Source: Bidens hawaiensis
Lineage: Eukaryota > Streptophyta > Magnoliopsida > Asterales > Asteraceae
DNA: 64,000 bases
Assembly: GCA_021521415.1 (NCBI GenBank)
Contig: JAIQDT010003839.1
Span: 1-64,000 of the forward strand
Direction: 5' to 3'
Under the pieces are notes generated by a model. It was not told the origin of the DNA and did no database searches. It saw only the letters and a list, made by a program, of their open reading frames with translations. Position numbers and translations under genes: made by a program. This document shows positions 23,935 to 37,300 of this stretch, one piece after another (position 1 is the first letter of the stretch; each line of letters opens with the position of its first letter).

Positions 23935-24215
23935 TTGAAAATCCGAAAAGTCATGGTGATACATGAATAGTTGATTTTCAATTTCCATTTACGATTATGT
24001 TCTGAGGTTGGAGACTTGAAAAGTCATGGTGATACATGAATTGTCCACCTCCAATACTCATTTTCTTGTATATTTTATATTGAAGATTGGAAAGTCATGG
24101 TGATACATGAATCGTCAATCTCCAATACTCGTTTACTCGTATATTTTAAATTGGGAATTCGGAAAGTCATGGTGATACATGAATTGTCGATTTCTGATTC
24201 GAATTTGTTACCTTT
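23935..24215 (+). repeat. Four tandem hairpin repeats in the Gag-Pol leader
   Basis: The 20-base core AAGTCATGGTGATACATGAA occurs four times (starting 23948, 24021, 24092 and 24174; spacing 71-82). Each core is a small hairpin: TCATG pairs with CATGA around the loop GTGATA. The outer flanks differ between units but are largely complementary within each unit, for example ATTGAAAATC with GATTTTCAAT in unit 1 and GAAGATTG with CAATCTCC in unit 3. The position between PBS and gag is where retroelement packaging or dimerisation signals lie; that role is inference. Confidence 0.8.
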
Positions 24216-24346
24216 ATTAAGTCTGCATTTAGGGTCATTTATTTTACTTTAACTTCTGATAGCATCTAACTCCGTGAAACCAAGCTTTATAAAGTTATAC
24301 TTTGCGATAAAACCAAGATATTAACAAAAATTAAAACTTTTATAGA

Positions 24347-27300
24347 ATGCCTCCGCTATCTCGCCGATTTCAGAGAAGAGAAGCCTCGCGCATGCGTAGA
24401 CAGCAACGTTCCCAGGAAATGGCCGCCGCAATAGCCCAAGCTTTGAGCCAAAACAATACCAATACCTCCAGTTATAACATTAAGTCCTTTAACGCGGGTA
24501 ACCCTCCAAAGTTCACAGGTCTTGAAGGAGCCACCGTGATGCTCCAGTGGCTTGAGAAAATAGAAAACACTTTCCTCCATACCCAATGCCCCTCAGAAAG
24601 ACGAACCCTATATGCTTCCAGTGTCCTGGAATCCAGAGCGCTTACATGGTGGAATGGAGTAGCTCATGCGCGTGGCGCAGAGGCTGCTTCTAGCATGACA
24701 TGGGAGGAATTCAAGGAAATTCTTACGCGAGAATTCTGCCCTCCCAACGAAATTAAGCGCCTGGAGGAAGAATTCTGGAACTTGAAGCAATACAGCGGTG
24801 AAGCGCGCGAGTACGCGACGCGCTTCCACGAGCTAAGCTTACTGGTCCCTCACCTTGTTACCCCTTCACGCCGAGCCATAGAGAAATTCCTTGGGGGTCT
24901 CCCCATGGAAATTCAAGATTCTGTATGGGCCAGAAACCCAGTTACCCTCTCTGACGCCATCGAGTTGGCCGCTGTGCTCAGCGACAACCATGTCAGAGCA
25001 GGAACCCTGTTCCTGCGGGGATCTGAGAAGACCAAACCCACCAAAACTGCCCCTGAACCCGCAGAAACCAAACCTGAACCCTCAAACCATAACCAGAAAC
25101 GTAGGCGCAGACAAGCTTACGCGCTTACCAACCCGCCCGTAGTCCAGCAACCCGCTTACCAGCCTCTAGCATACGCCCCTCAACCTCTGTCAGCCTACCC
25201 AACACCTCCTATAGGCCACAACTATGCCATAACCAATCCCGCACTCCCTGCCCCGCCTCCTAAGAAACCTTACACAGGAAACCATCCCTTTTGCCCAACC
25301 TGTAGATTTCACCACCCAACCCAAACCCCGTGTCGACTTTGTACCCGATGTGGCCGTACTGGTCACACTGCTGAAAACTGTAGAGTCCTTCCCGCCAATC
25401 CAATTGCGCCAACACCACCAGTCTACCCGCAGAACCCACAACCAACCTACCAAAACCCACGACCCAGGTCGTGCTATAACTGCGGTGATCCCAGTCATTT
25501 CCGGAACGCGTGCCCGAGACTACAAGTGCAAATCACACAAGCGAATCCGGTGAACCAGATTTCGAACCAAGTGACGCGTGGACGAGCTTTTAACATAACC
25601 GCGCACCAAGCGCAAGCGAATAATGACGTAGTTAATGGTACATTTTTACTTAACGGATTTTATGCTTCTGTACTTTTTGATACTGGCGCCGATCGAAGCT
25701 TTATCTCTCGCGCCTTCGAGCAGAAGCTTGCGCGACCGCGCAACGATTTAAAAGAAGATTTTTCAGTTGAATTGGCTAATGGTGAAATTATTTTAATTAA
25801 CTCAGTGATTAAAGATTGTACGCTTAACCTTAACGAAAACGATTTTCTGATCGACCTCATCCCTATGCCTCTTGGAAGCTTTGATGTTATCATTGGTATG
25901 GACTGGCTCTCGCATAATCGCGCCGAATTTATTTGCGCCAAGAAATTGGTTCGCCTACCTCGAGAAAATGGTGATCTTTACATTTACGGCGAAAAACCCT
26001 CCAGTGGTCTTAAACTTATGTCTTGCGCCGAAGCCCAAAGGCTCATGCGGAAGAAGTATATTGCATTCCTAGCCCATGTGGTTAAGCCTGTTGAAGAGAA
26101 GAAGCTTCGCGATATCCCTGTTGTGCGTGATTTCCCTGAAGTTTTTCCTGATGATCTTCCTGGTATCCCTCCCGCTCGTGAAGTCGAGTTCCGTATTGAC
26201 CTTGTCCCTGGTGCTTCCCCCGTGGCTAAATCTCCTTATCGTCTTGCACCCGCTGAGATGCAAGAATTGGCAAGCCAACTTCAAGAGTTGACTGCTAAAG
26301 GATTCATTCGCCCTAGCTCTTCGCCCTGGGGTGCTCCGGTGTTGTTCGTTAAAAAGAAAGATGGATCGTTTCGCATGTGTATTGATTACCGCGAGTTGAA
26401 CAAACTCACCATTAAAAACCGGTATCCCTTACCGCGTATTGACGACCTCTTTGATCAACTCCAAGGTGCCTCCTGTTTCTCGAAGATCGATCTCCGTTCT
26501 GGTTATCATCAGTTGCGTATCCGCGATGAAGATGTTCCGAAGACTGCTTTTCGTACTCGTTATGGCCATTTTGAATTCTTGGTCATGTCCTTCGGTCTAA
26601 CCAACGCACCCGCCGTTTTCATGGATCTAATGAATCGGGTGTGTAGGCCTTTCTTGGATAAATTCGTGATCGTGTTTATCGATGATGTTCTGGTGTATTC
26701 TAAGACCAAGACCGAGCATGAGCAACATCTCCGATTGGTATTGCAAAAGCTTAGAGCCGAGCAACTCTATGCTAAGCTTTCCAAGTGTGAATTTTGGTCT
26801 GATGAAGTACAGTTTCTTGGTCATGTTGTAAACAAGATGGGTATTCATGTCGACCCATCCAAGATTGAAGCAATCAAGAACTGGATTACGCCATCCTCTC
26901 CTTCTGAGATCCGTTCCTTTCTGGGCTTAGCTGGTTATTACCGGCGTTTCATTTCGAACTTCTCAAAGATCGCTTTGCCTTTAACAGCTCTGACGCACAA
27001 AGGTAAACCGTATATTTGGGGCTCGAAGCAAGAAGAAGCCTTTCTAACGCTCAAGCGTTTGTTGTGTGAAGCTCCTGTTCTTGCACTACCTGAGGGTAAT
27101 GATGATTTTGTCGTGTATTGCGACGCATCCAACCAAGGTCTCGGTTGTGTTCTTATGCAACGAGGCAAGGTTATCGCTTATGCATCGAGGCAACTTAAGA
27201 TTCACGAAAAGAATTATACAACTCACGACCTCGAGCTTGGTGCAGTTGTTTTTGCCTTGAAGATCTGGAGACACTACCTTTATGGTACTAAGTGTATCCT

Positions 27301-28963
27301 CTACACTGACCATAAAAGCCTTCAGCATATCTTTGATCAAAAGGAACTTAACATGAGGCAACGCCGATGGAACGAACTCATCAGCGATTACGATTGTGAG
27401 ATCCGGTATCATCCTGGTAAGGCTAATGTGGTAGCCGATGCGCTCAGCCGAAAACCCTGCCAACTTAACTGTATCTTGCCGCGCACGCATCTTCACTTTG
27501 CGCCGATTCAAAGCAACCTTGAATCGCGTATTCGTGACGCGCAGCGCGCATCCATCAGTAACGGTAACCTTCGCGCCGAGTTAGCGTGTGGCGCGGAAGC
27601 ACTCTTTGTCCCTAATCTGAGTGGAATTCTCTGCTATCTTAATCGCATCTGGATCCCTTGTGATGAGGATCTTCGCGCTGATATCCTGAGTGAAGCGCAC
27701 AAATCTCGGTATTCTATTCATCCTGGCGCTGATAAGATGTACAAGGATTTGCGCATTACTTATTGGTGGCCTGGCATGAAAAAGGATATTGCTGTGTTCG
27801 TAGCTAAGTGCCTGACTTGTTCTAAAGTTAAAGCTGAACACCAACGCCCATCTGGTTTGCTCGAACAACCAGAAATTCCTACGTGGAAATGGGAAGGTAT
27901 AGCGATGGACTTTATTACCAAGTTACCTTTGACAGCAAGCAAACATGATAGCATTTGGGTAATAGTGGATCGATTGACTAAATCTGCTCACTTTCTGCCC
28001 ATTCGTGAAAACTACCGTGTTGAGCATCTCGCGCAGCTTTATGTCAAGGAAATCGTCTGCCGCCATGGTACTCCTTTGAGCATCATATCCGATCGCGATG
28101 GCCGTTTTATATCTCGCTTTTGGAAATCTCTCCAATCTGCGCTAGGAACTCGCTTGGACATGAGTACGGCATATCATCCTCAGACTGACGGTCAGTCTGA
28201 GCGAACTATTCAAACTCTTGAGGATATGCTCCGATCTTGTGTTCTTGATTTTGGAGGTAATTGGGATTCACACCTGCCTTTGATCGAGTTTTCTTATAAT
28301 AACAGCTATCATTCCAGTATCGGTATGGCCCCATTTGAAGCACTTTACGGTCGTAAGTGCCGCTCCCCGATTTGTTGGAGCGAAGTGGGTGAAACTCAAA
28401 TCACAGGACCCGAACTTGTTCAAGAGACAACCGATAAAATCGCCAAGATCCGTGATCATTTGCTGACTGCCAGAAGCCGACAGAAGAGTTACGCAGATCG
28501 TAGACGAAAGCCTCTCGAATTTCAAGTTGGTGATCTTGTTCTCCTCAAAGTGTCGCCTTGGAAAGGTGTTGTCCGCTTTGGGAAGAAGGGTAAGCTTGCT
28601 CCTCGTTATGTTGGTCCATTCAAGATTCTCGCGCGTGTGGGAAAAGTTGCCTACAGACTTGACCTGCCGCCCGCGCTCAGTAATGTGCATCCAACGTTCC
28701 ATGTTTCCAATCTCAAGAAGTGTTTAGCTGACGAGAACCTTCACATTCCACTTGATGAAGTTCAAGTTGATGAATCCATGCATTTCATTGAGAAGCCTGT
28801 TGAGATTATGGATCGCGAGGTTAAGCAAACCAAGCGCAGTCGTATCCCTATCGTGAAAGTTCGCTGGGAGTCCACGCGCGGAGCCGAGTTTACATGGGAA
28901 AGGGAAGATCAAATGAAGATCAAGTACCCGCACCTGTTCTCTGCGCAACCTACTTCGAGATAA
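24347..28963 (+). CDS. Ty3/gypsy Gag-Pol polyprotein (intact)
   Basis: A 1538-residue fused polyprotein. Order of domains: gag capsid region (about 45-200); a Pro-rich segment; zinc knuckles [14 protein letters not shown] (332-345) and [14 protein letters not shown] (376-389); aspartic protease with [10 protein letters not shown] (catalytic D445); reverse transcriptase with [11 protein letters not shown] (DD at 779-780); RNase H with VVYCDAS (D926); integrase with an HHCC finger near 1117-1160 and the DD35E triad D1188, D1249, E1285. Then a GPY/F-type module ([10 protein letters not shown]) and a chromodomain-like tail ([16 protein letters not shown]). Gag and Pol share one frame, as in many plant Ty3 elements. 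The C-terminal module is thought to guide insertion into chromatin. No stop or frameshift is present. Start chosen: first ATG after the leader. Confidence 0.95.
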   Translation: MPPLSRRFQRREASRMRRQQRSQEMAAAIAQALSQNNTNTSSYNIKSFNAGNPPKFTGLEGATVMLQWLEKIENTFLHTQCPSERRTLYASSVLESRALTWWNGVAHARGAEAASSMTWEEFKEILTREFCPPNEIKRLEEEFWNLKQYSGEAREYATRFHELSLLVPHLVTPSRRAIEKFLGGLPMEIQDSVWARNPVTLSDAIELAAVLSDNHVRAGTLFLRGSEKTKPTKTAPEPAETKPEPSNHNQKRRRRQAYALTNPPVVQQPAYQPLAYAPQPLSAYPTPPIGHNYAITNPALPAPPPKKPYTGNHPFCPTCRFHHPTQTPCRLCTRCGRTGHTAENCRVLPANPIAPTPPVYPQNPQPTYQNPRPRSCYNCGDPSHFRNACPRLQVQITQANPVNQISNQVTRGRAFNITAHQAQANNDVVNGTFLLNGFYASVLFDTGADRSFISRAFEQKLARPRNDLKEDFSVELANGEIILINSVIKDCTLNLNENDFLIDLIPMPLGSFDVIIGMDWLSHNRAEFICAKKLVRLPRENGDLYIYGEKPSSGLKLMSCAEAQRLMRKKYIAFLAHVVKPVEEKKLRDIPVVRDFPEVFPDDLPGIPPAREVEFRIDLVPGASPVAKSPYRLAPAEMQELASQLQELTAKGFIRPSSSPWGAPVLFVKKKDGSFRMCIDYRELNKLTIKNRYPLPRIDDLFDQLQGASCFSKIDLRSGYHQLRIRDEDVPKTAFRTRYGHFEFLVMSFGLTNAPAVFMDLMNRVCRPFLDKFVIVFIDDVLVYSKTKTEHEQHLRLVLQKLRAEQLYAKLSKCEFWSDEVQFLGHVVNKMGIHVDPSKIEAIKNWITPSSPSEIRSFLGLAGYYRRFISNFSKIALPLTALTHKGKPYIWGSKQEEAFLTLKRLLCEAPVLALPEGNDDFVVYCDASNQGLGCVLMQRGKVIAYASRQLKIHEKNYTTHDLELGAVVFALKIWRHYLYGTKCILYTDHKSLQHIFDQKELNMRQRRWNELISDYDCEIRYHPGKANVVADALSRKPCQLNCILPRTHLHFAPIQSNLESRIRDAQRASISNGNLRAELACGAEALFVPNLSGILCYLNRIWIPCDEDLRADILSEAHKSRYSIHPGADKMYKDLRITYWWPGMKKDIAVFVAKCLTCSKVKAEHQRPSGLLEQPEIPTWKWEGIAMDFITKLPLTASKHDSIWVIVDRLTKSAHFLPIRENYRVEHLAQLYVKEIVCRHGTPLSIISDRDGRFISRFWKSLQSALGTRLDMSTAYHPQTDGQSERTIQTLEDMLRSCVLDFGGNWDSHLPLIEFSYNNSYHSSIGMAPFEALYGRKCRSPICWSEVGETQITGPELVQETTDKIAKIRDHLLTARSRQKSYADRRRKPLEFQVGDLVLLKVSPWKGVVRFGKKGKLAPRYVGPFKILARVGKVAYRLDLPPALSNVHPTFHVSNLKKCLADENLHIPLDEVQVDESMHFIEKPVEIMDREVKQTKRSRIPIVKVRWESTRGAEFTWEREDQMKIKYPHLFSAQPTSR

Positions 28964-28983
28964 ATTTCGGGACGAAATTTCTT

Positions 28984-28996
28984 AAAGTAGGGGAGA
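28984..28996 (+). promoter_or_regulatory. Polypurine tract of the Tekay-like element
   Basis: AAAGTAGGGGAGA lies one base before the 3' LTR and just after the Gag-Pol stop. It is the expected primer site for plus-strand synthesis. Confidence 0.88.
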
Positions 28997-28997
28997 C

Positions 28998-30830
28998 TGT
29001 GACATCTGCCCCGATCCGACCCGACCCAGGTACCCGTTTCTCTGACCCGATCTCTCTTTTATTATTTAATATTTATACTTGTATTTTATTTTTAATAATA
29101 ATATATATTTCCTGCCCGCCTCTTTCTCCCTCTTTCTTTCCGCCGTCCCCTCCCTCTTCCTTCTCTCTTTCCGCCTTCTCTTCCCTCTTGTCCTTTGGTT
29201 CTTTCCGCCTAAGGATGTCTGCAGCTCCACGCGCCAGACTCATGGAAGCCTGCGTGAAGACATCTTGTTCCTGCGATGCGTGAAGAGAACTCTTCTCGCA
29301 GCGCGCTAAGAATGCATGTTCTTCCCGCGATGCGCTTAGAATTCTTGTTCTTCACGCAGCACGCTAAGGATTTGTGATTCTTCCCGCAGTGCGCTAAGGA
29401 TTGTTGTGCCAGCCTTCGCGCTCGCGCACTCAGCCTTCCCGCGCTTAACCCTTGTATCTTCTGTTTAAATCTAGCCGTTTGCTTTCGTGTTGTCTTATCT
29501 TCTGTGCTGTTGACCTAACCTATCTAATGTCTGAATAGTTACTTTCGGCGCAGCATGCGTACCAACCCCCATTGGTTGGTAGAAAAAGTGACTGACATTA
29601 TCTTTTGAGATCTGCTTTTGCCATGCTTGACCAGTACCTTTATCTGACCTGCCCATGCCTGTTACTGTTCCCTGTCAGCTTTATCTTGCCCCCTGCAGCT
29701 GCCATATCTTTTGATATCTTTTGCTTTTGGATTCTTATGCTTTTTGATATCTTTTGCTTTTTGAGACCTTTTCCCCTTTTCTAGGATTGTGTTCCCTAGG
29801 GTTTCTCTATAAATAATAGTATTATTTTTCCTAACACATCACACACAAAACACTTAATCTCTCCTGTTCTCTTGCTCCTTGCTCTCTCTGCCGTCTTCCT
29901 CTCTGCCTCCGTCTTCCTCCTTGTTCTTCCTGCTTTTCCGGTAATATATATTATATATAATAGTTTACTTATTAATTATGCTAACTTATAATCAAGACTT
30001 AAAACAAATCATTAAAACAATAATCTTATTTATAGGTTAACTTGTGCTTGTTTAAAGTTGGTTCTTGCTTTATCTATCACCGCATCGTTTATCATGTGAG
30101 TTATCTCGTATCTAATCCCTTTTTATTTTAAATGCTTTGGGATGTTCATGTGTTCATACAAAACTTGAGTCTTAAACTTGTTTATGAACTTTAGTCGCGC
30201 AGTATCCCATGTGTTGAGGACGTTTACTTGGCTGTTTATTTGTATGTGTGTATCATTAACCGCTTTGTTCGGCCTATTCCGCAGTTCCGTTGGTACCATT
30301 AGTTGAACACGGGAGACCTATCGTTTACGGTTTTCTTTGTTTACACTTGCACAGATGTTTTCTCGTTTTTATGCTCAATTGGGAGCATGGATTGAACTAT
30401 GATCTATGAACTATCTTAGGCTTGATCACAATCTGATTACACCCTTGTTAAACTCTAGACATACACGTGTTGCGCGCAGATTTACTGTGATTATCTATGA
30501 TTATCTATTAAACTTGATTTCTCACCAACACGCAAGTGTTTGACGTTTATTTTAACACATGTTCAGGTTTGCAGTAGCTGTTTTGGGAGCTTAAGGACAC
30601 GTAGGAAGTTCTTTATTTTGGACCTAGATTAAAATGTATCAAGACAAGTTTTCGCTGTTCGAATATTATGATTTATAATATATTAATTTATGTTGTTTCA
30701 AGTTCTCTTGTTTACGTTGCGTATGCGCGAATGAATGTATTTATTAAATATTGACACCCAATAGTGTCACGAGTAATGAAACAATATGTGGCGCCCCGAT
30801 GTATAATCCGCCTTTGGTCGGGGTGTTACA
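28998..30830 (+). repeat. 3' LTR of the Tekay-like element
   Basis: 1833 bp, the same length as the 5' LTR. I saw no substitution in the segments I compared by eye (start, U3, TATA region, U5, end). The TATA box is at 29808. Transcription from this LTR would read into the old LTR and 32-kb flank. Confidence 0.95.
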
Positions 30831-30835
30831 CGAAT

Positions 30836-32387
30836 CAAGACCGAACTCTTGTTTACTAGCTTTTGTTTTAAATAGTTTTGTTTACTAGTTTTGTTTAAAA
30901 TAGTTAAATAAACATGTTTATGAAAGATTTGAACCTTGTAACTTCTAAAACCATTTTGATAGTTCTATGGTATTTGGGTATGTGGCAACCATCCTCGGTA
31001 TAATTCCGAGTCAAGGACCGAACCAAAACCGAACTAAACCGAGTTCACTTGCCTAAGACACACAAGTGTGTTTTTGGCCATCGAAACTCATCTTTTCTTC
31101 AAGAATGTATTTTAAACTAATTTTAAGTATTTTATCAACTTACTTGGTGTGTCGGTATCCAACTTGATCTTATAACAAGCTTGGACCGGTGATACCAAAT
31201 ACACACTTAACGGACGTTAAGGTTCTTCATAATAGAACTATATACTTGGTTAAGTCTTTCGATTTTATTGAGTTATCTCAAAACATTTTGGAAAGTTAAC
31301 TTTGAGTTTAGTTAATTATCTAGACCCAAGTTAACAAATCCGAACACTCGATTAAAACCTTGTTTTGGTGTTCATATACCCAAAGGGTCTTGCATTAGTG
31401 CATTATAACCCACATAAGTTACTTAACATAGGTTGAGTAATAATTATGAATGAAATACCAAGACCCGGTTTCGAGTAAACTTACCTTTTAGAACATGTCT
31501 TTAATTTCCCAAGTATTTACATTTTTAAACCATAAACTTCATTTATTTACTTTACTTGTCATATTTTATTTTAAACCCTTCCAAGACTACCTACTAACTT
31601 AAGACCCGTTTAATCTAGGTCTTGCTCGTTAAACCCGATCTCCGATTATTCACGAATCAATCTTTCAAGTTACTTAGTTAACGTGAGTACATTTCATCCC
31701 CCGTTTTCACTTTTATCTTTTGGGGGTAACATGCATACTTATTCAAACAAAAATGATTTATATTATACTCATTTCTCAAACCACAAACTTTAGGGTATAT
31801 GATACTAGAATACTTGCTCTATTGCATGTTATATGTCTCATATGCTTTACGTGCGCGAGTGTTTATTTTTATGTTGTTGTTGAGCCTCATTAAGTATGAT
31901 CATACGCTCCCCTAACTACTTAGCCTTGTGCTAGTATAATAGGGCCTCATTATCCAAGTATGTCGGTATTCTTACCGATTAGAAAGGATCCTCATTTACA
32001 TATGTTTTATATACCATGATTGATGCTTTTATTTATAGTCTCATATACGTTTGTGGATTTCACTCATATTATATATACTCAAAACTATGAAATTGCTCAC
32101 CAACATACGTGTTGACAAATGTTATTTTATGCATGTTACAGGTTTGATTATTACTTGAGTTGGAGTTTGAAGACGTCATTCTATTTTGATACCGCTAGGT
32201 TATTAGAAGAATGAACAATATATATTTCTTATGTTTTGATGTTATTTGTATGAACAATATGTGTTACTTTGGTGATTGAATGAAATTAATGAGTTGATTA
32301 AATATTGTCACTTTAATAGTGTCTTGTGTATTTGTCCAATCACGTTGCTCCCCGGCATGTTCTGCCGCCTTTGGTCGGGGTGTGACA
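30836..32387 (+). repeat. Right part of the old Ty3-type LTR split by the Tekay insertion
   Basis: It continues the sequence interrupted at 21860 and ends CGCCTTTGGTCGGGGTGTGACA, a Ty3-type LTR terminus resembling the ends at 20996 and 30830. Landmarks shared with the LTR at 19601-20996 include a CATTAAGTATGATCATACGC motif near 31888 and GTTGACAAATG near 32111. No pol sequence is attached on either side, so it is probably a solo LTR. Confidence 0.6.
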
Positions 32388-33923
32388 CTTGTTGACGAAG
32401 ATTAGAGATCACTAAGTCGGAAATTGACAATTGCATACTTTGATGTGTGAGATCTTTGAGCATCACTTAATTCTCTATTGCATCATCCTAAAAAATCAAA
32501 TATCTTGAATATAATTAAGTTTTCGTTTGAGATGTGTATTCTTGCGTTTAAGTGCATTATTTTTTATGTTTAACCGATTTGTTTCAATTAGTTTAGTAAG
32601 TTGAAGTGAAATATGATATCTATCCTAGATCCAAGATCCATGTTACATTCCAGATATTGAGTGTTACGATTGAAATAGACAAGAGAAAAGCCGAAAAATG
32701 GCAGTAGTTTACAATTGTAGATATAAATCAAAGGGATAATAAATATGAATTAATTACAAATGTGAAATATTCAATGTATGTCATGTAGATCCTCCTAATC
32801 ACGTGATATTATCTGGGAATATATAATTATTCCATGTCCTTGATAATAATTTATTAATACCTTCATTTGTCAATAGTTTATTGAACTGTTTTTTTGTAAG
32901 CAAATAATATTCACGGGATTTTTGGCTTTGTAACAGCAAAGCACGTCCATTCAGTTTTTGCTTTTAGTTGCAGTGCAGACACCCATGTTCATCTGTATTA
33001 CATTACACATGTATACACTATACATGGCATGTTAATGTGTAAAATCATTTTTTACTTGTCGCAATACACGTATTTTATTTCAAGGGTAGATGTGTTTATT
33101 AAATTACAAGTTGAATTAGATGCATTTTGCATTGAGCTAGTCACACATTACGTGTATAGTTTGTTCATGTGACGATCCAAAAAACTTAAATGCATCGTTG
33201 TTATTAGCTCCAATATACCGTTGTAGATGGTTTAGACGGACTATTAAGTTAGCCTTGTAAGAAAGTAACCAAAGAATTTGTTTTCACAAACATACTAGTG
33301 TTAAATATTAAGTAATTATTTAAAGATACTTCTTAGCGTGTGACAATTGTGTCGATAACTATAAATAAGAATGACAATAATAAATACATACACAAAAAAA
33401 GGCTTTGTATAACATGACAACATACCTTGTGGCCATCTATATATAAAGGATGTTATATAACTTTTAAATGACTAGTTATATGTTATGTAAGTAAAATTTC
33501 CACAGTATATTAATAAACCAGAAGTATTAGTTAGTTTAGTATGTATAACAATAATATGGATCTACTATATTTTTGTATATTTACGTGCACTTAATCTTAT
33601 ATAATAAGAGACTTAAATAGAAAAATCTCACAAATTTAATCAATTTAAAAAAACAAAACAATACAATTTAAAAATGGGAAGAAAGAAAAGGAACACCTTA
33701 ATGTGATGTGGTAGTAATGATGATACTTTGGGAAAAAAGGATTAAAAGCTAAACTAATCCCAATTTTGACATGTAAAGGTGAAATCTTTTCCCTAATAAT
33801 AATTTTTAAATTCATAATCAATATATCTTTTTGGTATCTAAATTCCTTTAATTAGTTGATACATAATACTTTGATGAGATGGTAAGATAATTAATGTGTG
33901 AAATAGAATACATGTGTAAAACC

Positions 33924-34319
33924 TAGGAATGAGTTGTAACTGAATCGTTAATCAAAACCGAACCGAAAACCGACGAAACCGAACCGAAATAAACGAACCG
34001 CGCCGAAGTCATCATTTTTTCATATTTTCAAGCCTCTTTTCCTGTATTTCATGTATTATATGTATTAATAGTTTAATATTATCATTTTTATGTATTTATA
34101 ACTTTATTTCATGTACTAATATCTCAATTTAATATATTTAGACATTTTTCTCATGTAGTTATACCTTCATTTCATGTATTTAAGTATTCATTCATGCATT
34201 TTTAAGCAAAATTTTAGCCTAAGTTTGATATTGGTTATTAACCGAACCGAACTGATAACCGATCCGTTTGGTTCGGTTAATGCTAATAACCGAACCGAAC
34301 CAAACCGTGCACACCCCTA
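33924..34319. repeat. Non-coding repeat with ACCGAACCGAA-rich ends
   Basis: The right end GTGCACACCCCTA and the left TAGGAATGAGTTG are a degenerate inverted pair. Inside both ends lie clusters of ACCGAACCGAA and its complement GGTTCGGTT. AAACC is present on both sides (33919-33923 and 34320-34324) and may be a target duplication. This sequence type is common in plant genomes, but I cannot assign a class. Confidence 0.5.
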
Positions 34320-37300
34320 AAACCTTATAGAAGGCAAAAGATTTAATCATTTTTAAAAGAAAATAAAAGTTTATATATGATGAAACTTTTAGTTATATGA
34401 TATTTACCATATTTAGATTTAGTGTTTTAAGAATATAAGAGTTATAATTAACGTGAATGCATGTATCTCTTATTAGCTTATAAATTCATTAGTTTTTTTC
34501 TACCAATAAAGTCATGTGTACGTTTAACTAGTGGTACATAAACAAGCCGAGCTGAGCATATACTATTAAATGGACTAAAGTCTAAATCACGAACTCAAGT
34601 TATATTCTTAATTCACTAGATTCATGAGTCTAAACAAGCCTATCATATCGACCAAGCCAAACTCTTCACACCCGTAATGGTGTTGGATCGCACCATAATA
34701 GAAGGATTTGCTTTTAACTATTAAAACAATCATCATAATTGCAAATATTGCTTTTGATTCATGGCACTTTTTGTTGTATGTTTTTGAAAGTTGACCATGC
34801 CTTCCAATATTCCAAGAGTAACCCAACTTTCAACTACCCCTTTGATTTTGGATAATGTCACATAGGGACCCAAGTTATGCACATCATTATGTTGTACTTG
34901 TTGTATCCAAATGTTTTAAGGTTCCATTGTATCAACTTATTTTAAAAGTAGGTTTAGTTTTATTATTATTATTATGATTATTTTGTAATATGATATTTAA
35001 CAATGATTTAATAGACTCTTTTAATCATATACATATGCAGAATAAAAGACGTGATAACCATGTAGAAACATAAACTAAAATACATTACACAATTACACAA
35101 ACACAAGTATAATTGTATAAACAAAAGTAACAAAAAGACTAAAGAGGGAAAACTAAATTACATAACTATAGCAAATTGTACTGTAAAACTGACTAAGATT
35201 TCACCGAAGCTTGGTTCTTGTTTGTCTCACAGAAACAGATTGTGGTGTGGGTTTAACACTTTAACCTATTGTTTCAATTGGAGTTATTGAGCTAAGACAT
35301 ATACTTATACTTAAGTCAAGAATTTACAACTTAAAAGTAGTAATAACAGTTGCTACTACTAATCAATATATGAAAATGCCATAGCGTAATGCCCAAGACT
35401 TTCAAGGCACATTCGTGTCTGAAAATTCGAAAGTTTTTAAAAGTACGGTTTGTTGCATCAGGTAATTTCCACTATTGTATAAAAAGACAAGAGGTGTGAC
35501 TCTTTTTAGGTACGGGGTGGGGCGTTAAAATAGGGACAAGAATCATGTCAAGCTATTGGTTTGATGATTGGCATGTCGAATCGTTAACCCCAATAGAACT
35601 TGTATAGTTATTTGTGCTAAAACGCTCTTCCTATATACGAGACACAGTTAAAAGTGTGTACAGATACAATTTATCCGAAAGGGTGTCAAACTTGTTAATG
35701 GATTAAAGACAATATGTTGAGTTGTAATCAAGTCATATTAAAGATAAAAAAAAAGTGGTTCGGCAATTGTAGTTTAGGAATTAAATCTGATTGTAAACAA
35801 GTTGAACTTATGAAATACGTAATTTATAAATTTAATCTTAATTTATATTTTAGGCAGGCTAATAGGTTAATTTCTTACAACAATCCAACTAAACACAACT
35901 TGTTTGAGTTAAACTGTTTGACTCGTATACAACATGTTTGTTAAACAAGTTAGACATAACAACCTACAACTGAATATTACGTGAAAATTATCACCCATAG
36001 TATATAGAGTTTAAGACCCCAAGATGATGTGGGTCGGGTTTCAAGAGTTCTATGGGTGGGTGGGAATGTGGGCCTCCAAAGGTAAATAATTAGATGTTGG
36101 GTGGGCCACATGAAAACAATAATTATTTAATCACGCGTTTAAAGCTGTGGGTCTTGGTTAATTAGTGGGCAGATTAAGGAACCCTTTTCTTTATCTTCAC
36201 TCAAATATTTAATTAATGATATTTTGTACTTTAATTAACTTTTTAATTCTTTAGTAGGCACGTAGCTTCACACTTTATGCCCGTAACTTCCGCAGCCCTT
36301 ACATTATTTCGAACGGTGAAAAGAAAACTAGTGAGACACTAGAACAAATACAAGGCTGCAACGACAAATGAATTACATTTTGAAATCAAAATGACCTAAG
36401 TTTCCCCAAATCATCACATGTAGTTTAGCCCTGTTTAATATGTAACCCTAAGCATTTCCTTTGAAAGTTAGACTAATATATTTCTTTTTCATTATTAACA
36501 TATATTTTATGTTAATTTTTCATAATCAAATTATTTATCACAAACAAAATTTAAGTTACGGAGTATTTGTTAAAAAAAGAAAAAAATTAATAACATTAAA
36601 GGTGCCACAAACTGATATGTGAACTTTAGCTACAAACGGCTATGGACACATCCGCATGATGTGAGCGTTCATTTCTTGTTCATACGTAACCGCCAAAATT
36701 ATGCCGATATCAAAAATACCAAAAGGGGAACCAAATATCATATCGAATCTATATGTATAACACCGGTTCGGCACGTTACCGACTCGTTACAAAATACTCA
36801 TATCAATACAGTACCAATGTACGAACAAAGTTTTGAAAATGTGGGTACCATATTTATCGGTATGGATACTCGGTAACAAATACTCATTCCTAATTACTGA
36901 TGCTCCGAAGTAGTCTTTCAAAAGAGGAATTACTAAGATAACCATCTCATTTGTCATAGAAGTTTATTTACATGTATTAAAAATATGGAAAGATATACTA
37001 AACCAACATCTCTTATTTTCTGTACATATAATTATAAAAAGTCGAAAGTAAGTCAAGATTGGTTGTAACATAATCCAAAGATTACACCAATTAACTAATG
37101 GGCTCTGAGAATGAACCCAAGACCAAAATTCTTTGAATTGGGTCGCATATCAACTCAAGGCATTGAGGATTCACTCTCCGTTTGCTCCAGCCCAAATTCT
37201 TTGATTTGGCCCACATAATTGACCATCGATGCAGTCCAATATTAATTCAGAAATGATATCATTCACGTTTCTAAGATACTAAAAATATATATAGATATAG

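Larger units (their letters stand above)
21861..30830 (+). mobile_element. Complete young Ty3/gypsy chromovirus (Tekay-like) retrotransposon
   Basis: The 8970-bp element has every expected part in order: LTR, PBS for initiator tRNA-Met, leader, one long Gag-Pol frame, purine tract, LTR. The target duplication CGAAT is at 21856-21860 and 30831-30835. Both LTRs are 1833 bp with a constant offset of 7137, and I found no difference in the lines I compared. The coding frame is unbroken. The element therefore looks recently inserted and structurally competent; activity itself cannot be judged from sequence. It interrupts an older LTR. Confidence 0.95.

Noticed and set aside
26069..28948. Several minus-strand frames opposite Gag-Pol
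   Set aside because: Shadows of the real plus-strand frame.
36619..36876. 85-residue open frame near ACCGGTTCGG motifs
   Set aside because: Looks like decayed repeat sequence; no domain or conserved motif.
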